Source: Larix sibirica
Taxonomy: Eukaryota > Streptophyta > Pinopsida > Pinales > Pinaceae
Assembly: GCA_004151065.3 (NCBI GenBank)
Contig: NWUY0300030827.1
Coordinates: 5,280-23,230 of the forward strand
DNA length: 17,951 bases
Reading direction: 5' to 3'
The notes below the pieces were generated by a model that ran no database searches, was not told where the DNA came from, and saw only the letters and a list, made by a program, of their open reading frames with translations. Of this stretch, positions 17,884 to 17,951 are shown piece by piece. Positions within the stretch are counted from its first letter, which is position 1; the number at the start of each line of letters is the position of its first letter. The translations under genes were made by a program, and so were the position numbers.

Positions 17884-17951
17884 GTGGTTCGTTGGTGGGG
17901 ATAGATGGATTTCATTCCATCCACCCGGGTTCAATTCCGTTGAGACATCTT
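17884..17951 (+). mobile_element. tRNA-like head of a second SINE, cut by the window edge
   Basis: TGGTTCGTTGGTGGGG (17885-17900) looks like a polymerase III A box, and CCCGGGTTCAATTCCG (17924-17939) is a near-consensus B box, 40-odd bases apart. Between them GATGGA and TCCATC pair around TTTCAT, like an anticodon arm with CAT. The end of the element and its target-site duplication are outside the window. A decayed tRNA gene is the alternative. Confidence 0.55.

Noticed and set aside
1-17951. CRISPR array, bacterial operon, rRNA or intact tRNA
   Set aside because: No regularly spaced identical repeats, ribosome-binding-site-led gene runs, rRNA core sequences or complete cloverleaf were found. 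Introns and plant LTR elements indicate a plant nuclear locus.

Overview
This window looks like nuclear DNA from a large seed-plant genome, plausibly a gymnosperm or conifer. One intron-containing gene of a plant-specific chromatin-reader family lies among old, decayed LTR retrotransposons, AT-rich filler and many two-copy tandem duplications. The sequence does not prove the taxon. There is no bacterial-style operon, CRISPR array, rRNA or intact tRNA.

Left part (1 to about 4352, minus strand): the 5' portion of a decayed Ty1-copia element that runs off the left edge. It has a putative 1.4-kb 5' LTR (2937-4352) with 40-bp tandem repeats at its outer end, a TATA box, an initiator-tRNA-Met-type primer binding site (2924-2934), a 1-kb leader and a gag fragment with one internal stop (1341-1922). 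A long degenerate acidic, repeat-containing coding stretch follows. It is the oddest part of the element.

Gene (5892-8334, minus strand): a two-exon model. Exon 1 encodes a tandem Agenet (plant Tudor-like) module. The last exon encodes an ENT (EMSY N-terminal) domain. Both exons are open, both junctions are phase 0, and the splice sites, including a branch-point-like CTAAT, are good. The product should be a nuclear reader of histone marks. Exon 1 carries an in-frame 42-bp (14-residue) tandem duplication in the second Agenet repeat. The 1.6-kb intron holds a 64-bp duplication and an antisense LTR remnant that ends in its own primer binding site.

Middle (8900-13000, plus strand): an AT-rich zone with a snap-back hairpin and several minisatellite-like duplications. 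It is followed by a decayed Ty3-gypsy element with TATA box, primer binding site, gag core, gag zinc finger and an aspartic-protease remnant whose active-site glycine codon has become a stop.

Right part (13000-17951): a short tRNA-derived SINE flanked by a perfect 16-bp target-site duplication, a 77-bp tandem duplication, a roughly 72-bp degenerate minisatellite, and a long decayed plus-strand coding region of unknown family (about 15810-17265) broken by stops, frameshifts and a 118-bp duplication. A short gypsy gag remnant and a second tRNA-like SINE head cut by the right edge complete the window. The Agenet-ENT gene is the only locus that looks intact.
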